Virus record (IMG/VR): IMGVR_UViG_3300018411_000620
Span: 1 to 62,235 of that record
Reading direction: 5' to 3' (one strand)
DNA: 62,235 nucleotides
DNA from: a virus
The notes below the pieces were generated by a model that saw only the letters and a program-made list of their open reading frames with translations, did not search any database and was not told the DNA's origin. Below, in pieces: positions 36,514 to 45,701 of this stretch. Numbering within the stretch: position 1 is the first letter of the stretch; each line of letters opens with the position of its first letter. A program made the translations under genes and the position numbers.

Positions 36514-36683
36514 TACTTTTCAATTACCCTCCCATCATTATCTTTTAATAACTGTTTTCCACAATCAAGACAAATGCCTTCTTTTTTATATCCAGCTATC
36601 ATACAAATAGTATCCATCCATTTGATATTTTCATGTGAACAATTATTGGACGATAAATTCTTTACAAAATTTTTAATTCCCAT
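36513..36683 (-). CDS. Small zinc-ribbon-like protein (56 aa)
   Basis: 56 residues from ATG at 36683; a GTG five codons upstream is an alternative start. It has four potential ligands: C15, H17, and the C-L-D-C pair near 38-41. The rest is charged. It is inserted between portal and the ferritin-like gene, overlapping the latter by one base. It is too short for more than a zinc-binding guess. Confidence 0.55.
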   Translation of the reverse strand: MGIKNFVKNLSSNNCSHENIKWMDTICMIAGYKKEGICLDCGKQLLKDNDGRVIEK

Positions 36684-36690
36684 AATTATA

Positions 36691-38457
36691 CTATTCACCT
36701 TCTTCTTCTTCTATTAATTCAAAGCATATATCTTTCAAATCTTCCATTTCTTCAAATGATAATGATTTAATAAAATCTACAACTCTTCCATCAGAAGTAT
36801 TGCTACCGCCATCTATAGCATTTGCAGTTCCATCGCTTTCAATATTATTTTCATCTGCTTTTGGCCTGCCATTTTTAGCTTCTTGTCCTGTATTTTTGGA
36901 ATTAAATGCACTTTCAACAAGCTGCATTCTATCGTATATCTTAGACGCATTAATATAATGCTGTCTTGACATAACATCTTCCATATCTTCATTGAAGAAT
37001 GACTTATATTGTGGCATCACATCATTTTGTCCAATAGAAATAGCCTTATCACATTTGTTGTAAACATCTTCATCATTAAAGATGTCGCCTTCCATATTAA
37101 ACTTCCATGTATATTTTGTGCCTATTTTCTTTTCAAAGATAATATCAACTGCATTCATCCACTGTTCATAAAATCTATCTACATATCTTGGTTCAATCTT
37201 TTGTGAAGACTTTACCATTGCCTGTGATGGCTTATTTGTCGTAGATATCAATCCACCAGTTCCAGATGAAGAAATCCACTGTTGCTGTGTCTCTGTTACA
37301 ATATTTATATTATTAGGAACAGAATTATCAAATTTAAAATGCTGATATCCTTGTCCCGGAGCTAACATAAACTTAACCCCTCTTGGCGCCACTGAATTAA
37401 ATAGATTCTCAAAGAAACCTACTGCTTCTGGTGACAATGAAAAGTTATTAGCAGAACCACCAATACTCTTCGGATTATTCATAGGCAATGTTCCTATAAT
37501 AACCGAACTTAATGGTAGCTGTAATAATTCTTCCTGTAAATATGAATAACTTTGTAAGTCTTGTGCTTGTAAGAATAGTCCTGCAAAATTTGGCAACTGC
37601 CAACTATGTGATTCACAATGACTAAATACAAATACTTCATCTAATGGCATAGTTACCCAATAGTAATAAGTGCTATTATGATATTCTACTAAAATATCAT
37701 TTTCTCTTAACTTATTAACATCCGCCTTTAGCTTTCCATTAGTATCTACAAGCCCTGTAAATAAATCATAATATCTTTTGAATATTGGTGGATATTGTGT
37801 AATCGACACCCCTGGCTTCCAAAATAATGCGAAGTTTACAGATACGGTAAATTTACTTTCAGAATTAACACCAGTTATTTTCCAATAATCCGATGGTATC
37901 TTTTGAAAGTCGCAGTATTCAACTTTTGGAAGTTTTGTATTCTTATTATAATCATTTTCGTTAAGACCTAGTCTTAAACAATATGCAGTCTTACCTTCAA
38001 TTACGGTATCTAATGCAATGTTTCTAAAAGTTCTTTTAGGGGTAATTTTATCAACTAACTTATGAACATATTTATGCTCTTCCCAAAAATCTTTTCTTGA
38101 AACCTCTGCTTTACCAACATACTTTGGTGTTATATAATACCTATACGTCAAAATATCAGCATACATGTAATATAATTTCAAAAGAGGATACACAGAAAAT
38201 AATGCCCAACCAGTTTCTCTTAACGGCTGTTCATTCTCAGACATGTTTTTTGTGAAATTTTCTAATTCACTTCTTTTGAAAAACATTGGTAGTGAATTAA
38301 TACTTTTAACCCTTTGACTTTGCACATATGGGTTGTTTGTATATGCCAACCCTAATGCATTCATTGCTCTTCCGCCATCATTATCTGTTTTCGCAAATAA
38401 TTGTGTCCAAGCAGACGTTATGTCATTATAGGTTACATTTTCATTATTCTTTGTCAA
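36691..38457 (-). CDS. Portal protein (TTG start)
   Basis: 588 residues. The start is TTG at 38455-38457, six bases after a strong AAGGAGG; no ATG is near. Features typical of portals: an N-terminal amphipathic region (WALFSVYPLLKLYYMYADILTYRYY), a central stem/wing part, a helix-rich C-terminus with QQWISSSGTGGLIS and an acidic Glu tail (ELIEEEEGE). It follows terminase as expected. It forms the dodecameric channel through which DNA enters. Confidence 0.85.
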   Translation of the reverse strand: MTKNNENVTYNDITSAWTQLFAKTDNDGGRAMNALGLAYTNNPYVQSQRVKSINSLPMFFKRSELENFTKNMSENEQPLRETGWALFSVYPLLKLYYMYADILTYRYYITPKYVGKAEVSRKDFWEEHKYVHKLVDKITPKRTFRNIALDTVIEGKTAYCLRLGLNENDYNKNTKLPKVEYCDFQKIPSDYWKITGVNSESKFTVSVNFALFWKPGVSITQYPPIFKRYYDLFTGLVDTNGKLKADVNKLRENDILVEYHNSTYYYWVTMPLDEVFVFSHCESHSWQLPNFAGLFLQAQDLQSYSYLQEELLQLPLSSVIIGTLPMNNPKSIGGSANNFSLSPEAVGFFENLFNSVAPRGVKFMLAPGQGYQHFKFDNSVPNNINIVTETQQQWISSSGTGGLISTTNKPSQAMVKSSQKIEPRYVDRFYEQWMNAVDIIFEKKIGTKYTWKFNMEGDIFNDEDVYNKCDKAISIGQNDVMPQYKSFFNEDMEDVMSRQHYINASKIYDRMQLVESAFNSKNTGQEAKNGRPKADENNIESDGTANAIDGGSNTSDGRVVDFIKSLSFEEMEDLKDICFELIEEEEGE

Positions 38458-38806
38458 CTAAATCCTCCTTTCTGTCAATTATATCTTCCGCCGCTCTTAT
38501 AACATTATATAAGTTCTTCAACTCTTCCTGTTTTTCGACCTCAGCCTTTTTTAATAAATTTTCAACTTTAAATTTTCGGTAGTTTTCACAAACCCAATCA
38601 TCTATTAGTTTATTTCCGGTTTTATATTTAGTTGGGTCTACCTCTTCGATTAGTATATCTAATTTAGAAAAGTTAGCCTTTTTTAATCTATTAGCATAAA
38701 ATAAGATTACATCATTACTAATAATAAAATCACCCAAAGATTCTAATGTATCATATAATTTAGTATATTCAACATTATCTCCGCATGTTAATTTATAAAA
38801 CTTCAT
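38444..38806 (-). CDS. Small helical protein between terminase and portal
   Basis: 120 residues from ATG at 38806, behind AAAGGAG; an upstream in-frame Met would lie inside the terminase gene. The start MKFYKLTCGDNVEYTKLYDT is followed by charged helices (KVENLLKKAEVEKQEELKNLYN). The stop lies past the portal start, a 14-base overlap, so expression of both is coupled. Unknown role in packaging or assembly. Confidence 0.6.
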   Translation of the reverse strand: MKFYKLTCGDNVEYTKLYDTLESLGDFIISNDVILFYANRLKKANFSKLDILIEEVDPTKYKTGNKLIDDWVCENYRKFKVENLLKKAEVEKQEELKNLYNVIRAAEDIIDRKEDLVDKE

Positions 38807-38825
38807 TTCTTCTCCTTTAATTCGA

Positions 38826-40811
38826 TTAATTAAAGAAGCTTCTATATCCACTTCCGCCACCAAATCCACCAAAACCGCTGAATCCACCAAAACCTCTTGA
38901 TGCGTTAACATTAACAGATGGTATATTCTGATTTTTATTTTCATTTGCGGCGAATGCCATCCTTGAATAATCAACTGTTCTTTCTTCAAAAACAAGTTCA
39001 CGTTCAAGTATGCTTATTAAATACATTCCATATAAGAATGACATCAAAATATCCTTCTTATCTGTTGATTTCGCTTCTTTAATCATTATTCCTGTTCCAG
39101 TTTTTTGCTCTATCTTTTTGGTGCTTATAGCCTGTTGAATCAATGTAGAAGTAATTTCAAATGGCTTCATAAGTCTTTTGGCTTCTTCATTAAATCTTAA
39201 TTCCGGATTATCCTTTAAAAACCTGTAATTATACTTATCATCAAGGTCATCATAAACATCAGCGACAGACTTTAAGAAACATATCTTATCTCTATCCAAT
39301 CCAATTGTAGTAGTCGTAACCATTTCTTGATGCATCCTACCAGAATTTCTGCCCGCAGTTTTCATTGAATAAAGAATATCTTCTGCATCCTCATCCATAA
39401 CTCTTCCACGCATATCTTCATCGCCATTCATAGCACACCATGCTGGATAGAATTTATTTCTTGCAACGTCATACGTTCTTTTTGCACATATATCATATAC
39501 ACCACCACCAATTGACATTGCATCCAATACAATATAGTCGCATTCAAGGTCATAAAATAATTGTTTAAGCCTTACTGCTTGGTCGTCTATACGCATACCA
39601 TGATTTGTTTCAATATGTGCGATTTGCTTCATATAATCCAATTGTATTTCTTCTTGACCAGTTTCGTAATTTGTTCTTGAAACACGTTCTGGAAATAATC
39701 TATATACTATATAAGCACTATCGTCATTTCGTGTTCCGCCAACACTTGCGATATCGGCAGATATTATTCTTACTTCGCCATCTAATTTAGGTTGATAATA
39801 TTTACACCTTGTTCTTATCAAACGCTGTAATTCATCAACAGTTCTGTATTCATCATTTCTAACACCTTGTCTTGCAACAAAATATTCTTCATCCGTCATT
39901 GGATACAGTGCTTCGTTTAATACTCTTCGTCTATTAAGATTTTCATATCTAAATAAAGCGCTATCCCCTTCACCTAACGGAATACATTCCATTTCAGACC
40001 TAAACTTGTTAATGTCTGTTGTTGGATTATTAACTTCGGATTGAATATATCCCTTATTAATCATACCACCACGAACACCAAACTGATATGGCACAGAAAT
40101 AGTATAGTAGTTTTCGTCCCCACGTTCAATCATCTTATTAAATGCTAGAAATTCTTCATAAGACCATTCTGTGGATGTGTTAATACTACTTAAATATATT
40201 TTTCTATTAGTTTCATTATTTTTAAAGTCCTTATATTTATTGATATTTCTATATAATGGATATCTTGGCTCTGTTAAGAACTTAGCCAATACGTCATCAA
40301 TAATAGTCTTATCCATTCCAATAAATTCGTCAAGAATTAACACTTGACATCTCTTACCTCTGGCATTGTTATTACATGTTACTGTATATATTATAGAAGT
40401 ATTTTTCAATTTAATACTTGAGCCATCTTTTGAATTTGTTGAGCCTTCTATTTCAGTTCCTATGTTAGGATATTTTTCTTTGATTTCACCAAGTTTACCA
40501 ACCATTGAATTTGACTGGTCTACTGTAGGTGATGATATTACTATCTTTATTCCAGGATACAGCACCCCCATAGCAATCGCAAATAACAATGTTAAGAACG
40601 ATTTGCCGGTTCCTCTGGATGCCCAGAACATAAATTGCCGTAAATTTGATGTATCCCTTGCCATTTCATAAAGTATTACCTTTTGAAATTCTGCTAATCT
40701 TACACCAAAATATTCTGCGATAAATCTATGTATATTTTTTCTCCAATATACAATTTGTTTATCCATGTTCTCCCAAAACTTACCTTCGATATCATAATTG
40801 ATATTAATCAT
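38826..40811 (-). CDS. terL: Terminase large subunit
   Basis: 661 residues from ATG at 40811, six bases after GAGG. The ATPase domain has Walker A ASRGTGKS (64-71) and Walker B LILDEF (158-163), with a coupling motif in YLSSINTSTEWSYEEF. The C-terminal nuclease has IISADIAS and YIVLDAMSIG acidic clusters, typical of the RNase H-like terminase nuclease that cuts concatemers. It ends with a Gly/Phe/Ser-rich tail (GFGGFSGFGG-type). It overlaps the small-subunit-like gene by eight bases. Confidence 0.93.
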   Translation of the reverse strand: MININYDIEGKFWENMDKQIVYWRKNIHRFIAEYFGVRLAEFQKVILYEMARDTSNLRQFMFWASRGTGKSFLTLLFAIAMGVLYPGIKIVISSPTVDQSNSMVGKLGEIKEKYPNIGTEIEGSTNSKDGSSIKLKNTSIIYTVTCNNNARGKRCQVLILDEFIGMDKTIIDDVLAKFLTEPRYPLYRNINKYKDFKNNETNRKIYLSSINTSTEWSYEEFLAFNKMIERGDENYYTISVPYQFGVRGGMINKGYIQSEVNNPTTDINKFRSEMECIPLGEGDSALFRYENLNRRRVLNEALYPMTDEEYFVARQGVRNDEYRTVDELQRLIRTRCKYYQPKLDGEVRIISADIASVGGTRNDDSAYIVYRLFPERVSRTNYETGQEEIQLDYMKQIAHIETNHGMRIDDQAVRLKQLFYDLECDYIVLDAMSIGGGVYDICAKRTYDVARNKFYPAWCAMNGDEDMRGRVMDEDAEDILYSMKTAGRNSGRMHQEMVTTTTIGLDRDKICFLKSVADVYDDLDDKYNYRFLKDNPELRFNEEAKRLMKPFEITSTLIQQAISTKKIEQKTGTGIMIKEAKSTDKKDILMSFLYGMYLISILERELVFEERTVDYSRMAFAANENKNQNIPSVNVNASRGFGGFSGFGGFGGGSGYRSFFN

Positions 40812-41928
40812 CGTCTTCCTCGCTTGGAGCAAATTCGAACGTAAAATCCTTCATGGCTTTTTCAAATTCATCCACCATAGGACTTTCTATTTTAGCTGTT
40901 CTACATAATGCGCCAGCCAAAGCCTTGCTAATAACTTTTATTTTATCAATATCATCAAGTTCTGGGTCGTTGTTAATTATAGGAGAAAATTCTTCTCTCT
41001 TTTTAATTAGACTTCCTAAGTCTAAAGCATTGGAAGCGGCATCTTCTTTAGCTTTTTTCTTTGTCGAGAATGATGTTTGTGATAATACTCTACTTTTACT
41101 ATCAAGTATTTTCTTAACATCTTCACATTCGCACAGTGTTTTAAATTCTTGCAATTCCAAATTACATAATGTAATTACTGCACTTTTATTAATATGGTCA
41201 TTTGGTATATCATGGGTTTCATAATATGATTTTTCGCGTTGGTCTAACCAAACTAAATCTTCATCCTCTTTATCTCCCCATTTTTTAACCAATTTCTTTC
41301 GCTGTTGTGGTGTTAGTTCGATATCTTCTTCTTCATCATCTTCATTCTTTACAGTCATTGCAAGAATATCATTATCCACTATCTTGGATAAATCTTCATC
41401 CATACAACAATTTTTAAACGGCTTTGATGCAAAATTACTTCCTTCAAATCCAAGATTCGTCTTAGTCCACGTAGCATTATCAATTATATATTTATCCAAA
41501 ACTTCAATATAATATTTGTATATTTCGCCTCTTTTAGTTCTTGATTTTCCATATTCTTTCAAGGCATCTTCAAAAGGTTCCTTTATAACAATTGTATTAG
41601 TTATGGAACATATTATTGTTAATACGTCCGCAAGATTATTGTATGTTTCATAATATTTATTTATTAAATCATATACGCATTTTTCACATATATGCAATCT
41701 TCCATCTTTATATATTCTTGAACGTGTTTTATGAAAATTTTTAACGTCCAATATTTCTCCACATGTAGAACAATACTTCATCTTATTTGAAGTTAATCCT
41801 TCCACGCTTTTGTCTATGACGCCGCTAACAATGGCTTTGTCAATCAATTGTTTTTTAATTTCGTTTTCTTTAGCCTCTCTAACAGCAGGCTTCGCTTTTT
41901 TCAAAACAGTTTTAGCTTTTGTAGCCAT
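40804..41928 (-). CDS. Putative terminase small subunit, zinc-finger type
   Basis: 374 residues from ATG at 41928, behind AAAGGGG; an in-frame start upstream would cross a terminator. The N-terminus is basic (KAKTVLKKAKPAVREAK). A C-x2-C ... C-x2-C ribbon follows (MKYCSTCGEILD near 53; HICEKCVYD near 78), fitting the Cys-rich small terminase/HNH-free families next to TerL in other phages. The C-terminus is acidic. Long for a small subunit, so assignment rests on position plus the DNA-binding ribbon. Confidence 0.6.
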   Translation of the reverse strand: MATKAKTVLKKAKPAVREAKENEIKKQLIDKAIVSGVIDKSVEGLTSNKMKYCSTCGEILDVKNFHKTRSRIYKDGRLHICEKCVYDLINKYYETYNNLADVLTIICSITNTIVIKEPFEDALKEYGKSRTKRGEIYKYYIEVLDKYIIDNATWTKTNLGFEGSNFASKPFKNCCMDEDLSKIVDNDILAMTVKNEDDEEEDIELTPQQRKKLVKKWGDKEDEDLVWLDQREKSYYETHDIPNDHINKSAVITLCNLELQEFKTLCECEDVKKILDSKSRVLSQTSFSTKKKAKEDAASNALDLGSLIKKREEFSPIINNDPELDDIDKIKVISKALAGALCRTAKIESPMVDEFEKAMKDFTFEFAPSEEDDD

Positions 41929-41957
41929 TAATATCAACCCCTTTAATTCAATTAAAA

Positions 41958-41983
41958 AGACCCGCAAATTTCTTCACGGGTCT
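41958..41983 (-). terminator. Rho-independent terminator before the terminase genes
   Basis: Arms AGACCCG and CGGGTCT, loop 12 bases, followed leftward by TTTTTAATT. It separates the early-type genes (phosphoesterase and upstream) from the terminase/head block. Confidence 0.8.
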
Positions 41984-42005
41984 AATACCAGTAATTTGAT
42001 AATCA

Positions 42006-42039
42006 CGCCACTGATAGGCGCACCCATCATCCAATGGGT
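42006..42039 (-). other. Structured leader-like RNA element
   Basis: Two further short hairpins (CGCC/GGCG at 42006-42020; ACCCAT/ATGGGT at 42022-42039) directly precede the terminator in the leftward transcript. The 5' GACCC of this element could compete for the GGGTC arm of the terminator, so an attenuator is conceivable. No known riboswitch class is recognised. Confidence 0.4.
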
Positions 42040-42046
42040 CTCTCAA

Positions 42047-43258
42047 CTAACTTAATTTTATATTATATGTACATTCTTTACCATCTTCATTAGAAAATAG
42101 CATTAATGTCTGTCCTGCGTCCGAATATAATCTCTTGCTATTCGCATAGTTATCGCTTCCGCATAGACTCCTACTAATCATAGTCTCTATTCCAAACGAT
42201 TCCATACTTTCGTGGTGATGTTTATCACCCAAAATAGCATAATCTATCGTCTCTCCATATAATTTAGTAAAAATTGTATTAGCCATCTGACCAAAATTCT
42301 TAATTCTATCTAAATCACCATGACATGCAATTACATTATATCCACATACATTCAATTTTATAAATTCTTTAAATTCTGAATCTATAACATGAACATCTGT
42401 CTTATCACTTAATCTTTGTCTTAACCACCAAGGGATAATCTTTTCCATATTATCAGTATGGATGCTATCTTTGATGTTCTGAATTGTTCTCATGTGGTTT
42501 CCATATGTAGAATAGATAAATGTTTCACCAACTTCCGGTGAAAGTGCATCTACCACCTGTGCAAGCATCTCTGCTACATGCATTAGTTGGTCTGACACAT
42601 CTTCTTCTGATGCTACTCTTGATGAATTATGAATTCCACCATTAGCCATATCCCCAAGAATTAAAATATGTAATCTTGCCGGCTTATGTAATGCGATATG
42701 TTGTAAAACTTTTTCTGTTAACTTCTCAACACGACTCTTACAAATTTCTACATTATATTTATTCCAAATATTATCTGTGCACATACCATAGTGCCAATCT
42801 GATAATACCAATACCGCATCTCTATTAGAATAATCATAACTTGTATTCTTTTTAAAAAGCAATGGTCTTTCTTTGTTCAAATTCTTAGCACATTCAAGCA
42901 TATGTTCTGCTAGATGCTGCCCTCTTGCTTCTGGCATTAATAATTTATTATATTCACGCCTTTGGTCTGACAATTGTCTTTTAGCTCTGTAGATTTCATC
43001 AAGTTGCTCTTGCACACTTGTATTTTTATCACCAGAAATCATATCCGAAAAGACATTTTCATAATATCTTTTTGCATTCTGATATGGCTTTCTCCATGCT
43101 GACGATGTCTGTTCTGTATCTTCATCTCTTAATTCTGAGTTGAACACATATCCAAGTTCATCCCATCCAATATCAATAACGCCGTTATCTTTATATTGGC
43201 ATATTCTCCAAATATATTGTTCCTCATTTTCACCTGTTTTTTTACTTAAATCAACCAT
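42047..43258 (-). CDS. Metallophosphoesterase
   Basis: 403 residues. An N-terminal ~140-residue helical region precedes the calcineurin-like domain: SDWH (153-156), LGDMANG (201-207), YGNHMR (252-257), CHGD (312-315) and a GDKHHHE metal site (344-350). All expected di-metal ligands appear present. Phage members of this group are thought to act on nucleic acid ends or nucleotides; the substrate is not evident. It is the last gene before the head block, with its own terminator downstream. Confidence 0.9.
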   Translation of the reverse strand: MVDLSKKTGENEEQYIWRICQYKDNGVIDIGWDELGYVFNSELRDEDTEQTSSAWRKPYQNAKRYYENVFSDMISGDKNTSVQEQLDEIYRAKRQLSDQRREYNKLLMPEARGQHLAEHMLECAKNLNKERPLLFKKNTSYDYSNRDAVLVLSDWHYGMCTDNIWNKYNVEICKSRVEKLTEKVLQHIALHKPARLHILILGDMANGGIHNSSRVASEEDVSDQLMHVAEMLAQVVDALSPEVGETFIYSTYGNHMRTIQNIKDSIHTDNMEKIIPWWLRQRLSDKTDVHVIDSEFKEFIKLNVCGYNVIACHGDLDRIKNFGQMANTIFTKLYGETIDYAILGDKHHHESMESFGIETMISRSLCGSDNYANSKRLYSDAGQTLMLFSNEDGKECTYNIKLS

Positions 43259-43286
43259 TGTATCTCCTTTTATTCCAAATAATATA

Positions 43287-43619
43287 TTAAATATTATCTA
43301 ACTCGCCTTTGATAAATGCATACTTTGAAGCATCAACCGTTGCTTTAGCACCAATCTTTGTAGTTTCAAGATTGTGTCTAATGGCATCTAAACTCATAAT
43401 GTAATCAATTGCTTCTGATGGTTTTAGTCCGCTATTGCATAGTGATGTAATTGCACCACTTACATATGAAAACTCTTTTAACCCTCTTGCAAATTCTTCA
43501 TTATTAAGCTGTAAGTCAGCTTGTGAACTACAATCCAGCGGAATGAAGAAATAATCTTCATCCAACTGTTCTGCTGTCCCATTATTTAAAACAACTTCAT
43601 TATTATTAATATTTTCCAT
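43287..43619 (-). CDS. Hypothetical acidic protein (110 aa)
   Basis: The acidic N-terminus (ENINNNEVVLNNGTAEQLDED) is followed by a helical domain (LKPSEAIDYIMSLDAIRHNLETTKIGAKATV, as two helices). ATG behind AGGAGG. It lies between ClpP-like and phosphoesterase genes. Not recognised. Confidence 0.6.
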   Translation of the reverse strand: MENINNNEVVLNNGTAEQLDEDYFFIPLDCSSQADLQLNNEEFARGLKEFSYVSGAITSLCNSGLKPSEAIDYIMSLDAIRHNLETTKIGAKATVDASKYAFIKGELDNI

Positions 43620-43627
43620 AATTCCTC

Positions 43628-44194
43628 CTAAAGTATAATATCTATTGCGTTATATTTTAACATTTCTTCCGGAGTATAGAATTTATCTATTTTACATCTG
43701 TCAAGTTCGGCAAGTTCATCTATTGGAATATTCGAATATTTTTTAACCAATGAATGTAATTCTGCCTGTGACTTTTTAAAATGCTCTACATCCTCTATCA
43801 TATTCTGTAATGTATCAATCGTCCCAGCGGATAAGCTGTGATACATGTATTCTGCTCTTCTGTATGATTTTCTTATACTGCCAACTAATGAAATAAAGAA
43901 TCCGGCAGAATATGCTTTGCTTGAGTTTATTGTAATTATACAATATCCATCATCTTTCATTTGTTCAATTAAAGATATTAACCCCATACATTCTGTCAAC
44001 AGTCCTCCGTTTGAATTTACATATATTTCAATCGGTTCCTTTTCGCCAGTTTTATTATCCAAATCCATAAGTCTATGTAGATAATATATGCATTCAAAAA
44101 TACTATCTTCTGTTACATAATCATTTAAAAAAATCTTTCTTTGCTTTAGCGCCAATGATATTTTCATTTGATATATTAAATTATTTTCGCCCAT
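43628..44194 (-). CDS. ClpP-like serine protease
   Basis: 188 residues with the ClpP fold signature: YVNSNGGLLTECMGL, nucleophile S96 in SKAYSAGFF, H119 in YMYHSLSAG, and D170 in IDKFYTPEE. The triad therefore looks complete. In many phages a ClpP-like enzyme is the prohead protease beside portal. Here it lies far from the head genes, between PIN-PhoH and phosphoesterase genes, while a separate protease-scaffold gene exists at 32564. It may act on host or regulatory proteins, perhaps with the host ClpX/ClpC (inference). Confidence 0.88.
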   Translation of the reverse strand: MGENNLIYQMKISLALKQRKIFLNDYVTEDSIFECIYYLHRLMDLDNKTGEKEPIEIYVNSNGGLLTECMGLISLIEQMKDDGYCIITINSSKAYSAGFFISLVGSIRKSYRRAEYMYHSLSAGTIDTLQNMIEDVEHFKKSQAELHSLVKKYSNIPIDELAELDRCKIDKFYTPEEMLKYNAIDIIL

Positions 44195-44199
44195 ATGTA

Positions 44200-45411
44200 T
44201 TACCCAAGTAGAACGGCTAATTTAGCAGTTTCTGACCTTTCTGTAGTATTTAATTCAACTGTTCCAAATAGTGGATTTCCCTTCAAATAATGAACACATT
44301 GTTTTAAACCATTATTTGATTCGTATATCTTATCATCAACCTGTTTAATATCACCATTAATCCAAAGCTGTGAATCTTCTCCAATTCTTGAAATAATTAA
44401 TTGTAAATGTTCTTTTGTAGTATTTTCTGCTTCCGAGCAAATTACAATACATCTATTAAATGTTCTACCTCTTATAAATCCAAGATGTTCAACTTCAATC
44501 TTTCCAGACATCATCCACATCTGTAATCCATCAAATCCACCCATATTATCTGTAAGTGGGGATACAAATGGAAGTAGTTTATCATTCTTATCACCTGGTA
44601 AGAAACCAATCTGCTTTGAGTTCTTAACTTCAATATTGTTTCTTAACCAAATAATCTTGTCATATCTTTGTTTTCTGACTAAATCAATCGCATGTGCTGA
44701 CATTAGGAAGTCTTTACCGCCACCCCAGCCGCCTTGAATTAATTTAACCTTTATATCATTATCTTGTAATAAGTCAAACGCCAATTCCTGTTCCACATTT
44801 CTTGGCTTAACCTTTCCATTAAAATCATTACTAATTACTTTAAATGAAATTGGCTGATAAATATTGCCATTCCACTTTAACTTATCAACAATATCACCCT
44901 TTTCATTCTTAACAATAAGGTATTGATTTGTTAAACAGTCATACATATTTTCTCTATTATGCTCATATAAATAAAGCAGGTTTTTCTCCGATAATGTAAT
45001 TACCTTCGCACCATTATATTTATCTTCTTGCTTTTCTTTTTCAAGTTCTAAACACGACAATCCTAAAGAATAAGCCTTTACTCTTAAATTCATATCATCT
45101 GTAAGTAACAATGCTTTATTTCTTTTTGCACAAGTAACTATCTTATTATCATTAATCACTTCATCGAAAGATTCATCTATATCATTTGTTAAATCAAATG
45201 TAATTAAATCATAATTCTCTCTTAATGAATGAATAGATTTTCTTGCATGGTATTTTAACTCGTCGTTTGCAGAATTTTGCTTTATATTATCTAATTCTTC
45301 TACAACTTTAATAGGAATAACTATCTTATACTCGTCTTTTAAATCATCAATTAATCCATCATGATTTAACAAAGCACTTGTATCAATAACTACTTTCTGC
45401 AACCTTCTCAT
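44200..45411 (-). CDS. PIN-PhoH fusion protein (PhoH2-like)
   Basis: 403 residues from ATG at 45411, eight bases after AGGAGG. The PIN nuclease domain (~1-125) has acidic residues D10 (VVIDTS), VEELD (E39) and TDD (104-106), consistent with RNase activity. The PhoH P-loop domain has QGGWGGGKD (226-234) with Asp instead of Thr/Ser after the Lys. Its Walker B is CIVICSEAEN (321-330), where the usual reading is D-E-A-Q-N, so the metal-binding Asp is replaced by Ser. The family couples an ATPase/helicase with RNA cleavage. The altered motifs make ATP hydrolysis uncertain. Confidence 0.88.
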   Translation of the reverse strand: MRRLQKVVIDTSALLNHDGLIDDLKDEYKIVIPIKVVEELDNIKQNSANDELKYHARKSIHSLRENYDLITFDLTNDIDESFDEVINDNKIVTCAKRNKALLLTDDMNLRVKAYSLGLSCLELEKEKQEDKYNGAKVITLSEKNLLYLYEHNRENMYDCLTNQYLIVKNEKGDIVDKLKWNGNIYQPISFKVISNDFNGKVKPRNVEQELAFDLLQDNDIKVKLIQGGWGGGKDFLMSAHAIDLVRKQRYDKIIWLRNNIEVKNSKQIGFLPGDKNDKLLPFVSPLTDNMGGFDGLQMWMMSGKIEVEHLGFIRGRTFNRCIVICSEAENTTKEHLQLIISRIGEDSQLWINGDIKQVDDKIYESNNGLKQCVHYLKGNPLFGTVELNTTERSETAKLAVLLG

Positions 45412-45430
45412 GTGCACGTCCTCCTATATA

Positions 45431-45601
45431 CTATCTGTATTCTACAATTTCAAACTTTTCCTTGATAAATCTCATCATTTTAATATAATCATCATCGGAC
45501 ACAGCATATTTCTTACCGTGTGAAGTTCTTGTATAGGGTTCCCTGCATTTGAATCCGCAATCTCTTGCTTTCTTGAATTCATTTTTACTTATTAAAACCA
45601 T
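45431..45601 (-). CDS. Small hypothetical protein (56 aa)
   Basis: A frame from ATG at 45601, preceded by AAAGGAG, to TAG at 45431. The product is basic at its start (KNEFKKARDCGFKCRE) with two cysteines and a helical C-terminus (MMRFIKEKFEIVEYR). It lies between tRNA-Trp and PIN-PhoH. The good ribosome site and lack of alternative frames support it as real. Not recognised. Confidence 0.6.
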   Translation of the reverse strand: MVLISKNEFKKARDCGFKCREPYTRTSHGKKYAVSDDDYIKMMRFIKEKFEIVEYR

Positions 45602-45627
45602 TTGTTCTCCTTTTATTCAAAAAAATT

Positions 45628-45701
45628 TGGCATATCTTAAAGGATTCGAACCCTTGATAACAGTTTTGGAGACTGTTGTGTTACCTCTACACTAAAGATA
45701 T
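45628..45701 (-). tRNA. tRNA-Trp (anticodon CCA)
   Basis: A leftward cloverleaf: acceptor ATATCTT/AAGATAT, D arm GTGT-loop-ACAC, anticodon stem ACAGT/ACTGT with loop CTCCAAA (anticodon CCA), T arm with GTTCGAATC, discriminator G and an encoded CCA at 45628-45630. All arms pair, with one wobble in the T stem. It reads UGG only, so it does not suppress UGA. The stop codon of the upstream HNH gene lies inside the tRNA, an overlap of ten bases. Confidence 0.9.

Noticed and set aside
42001-42046. Possible second tRNA
   Set aside because: The hairpins have no T-loop GTTCRA sequence, no acceptor stem and the wrong spacing.
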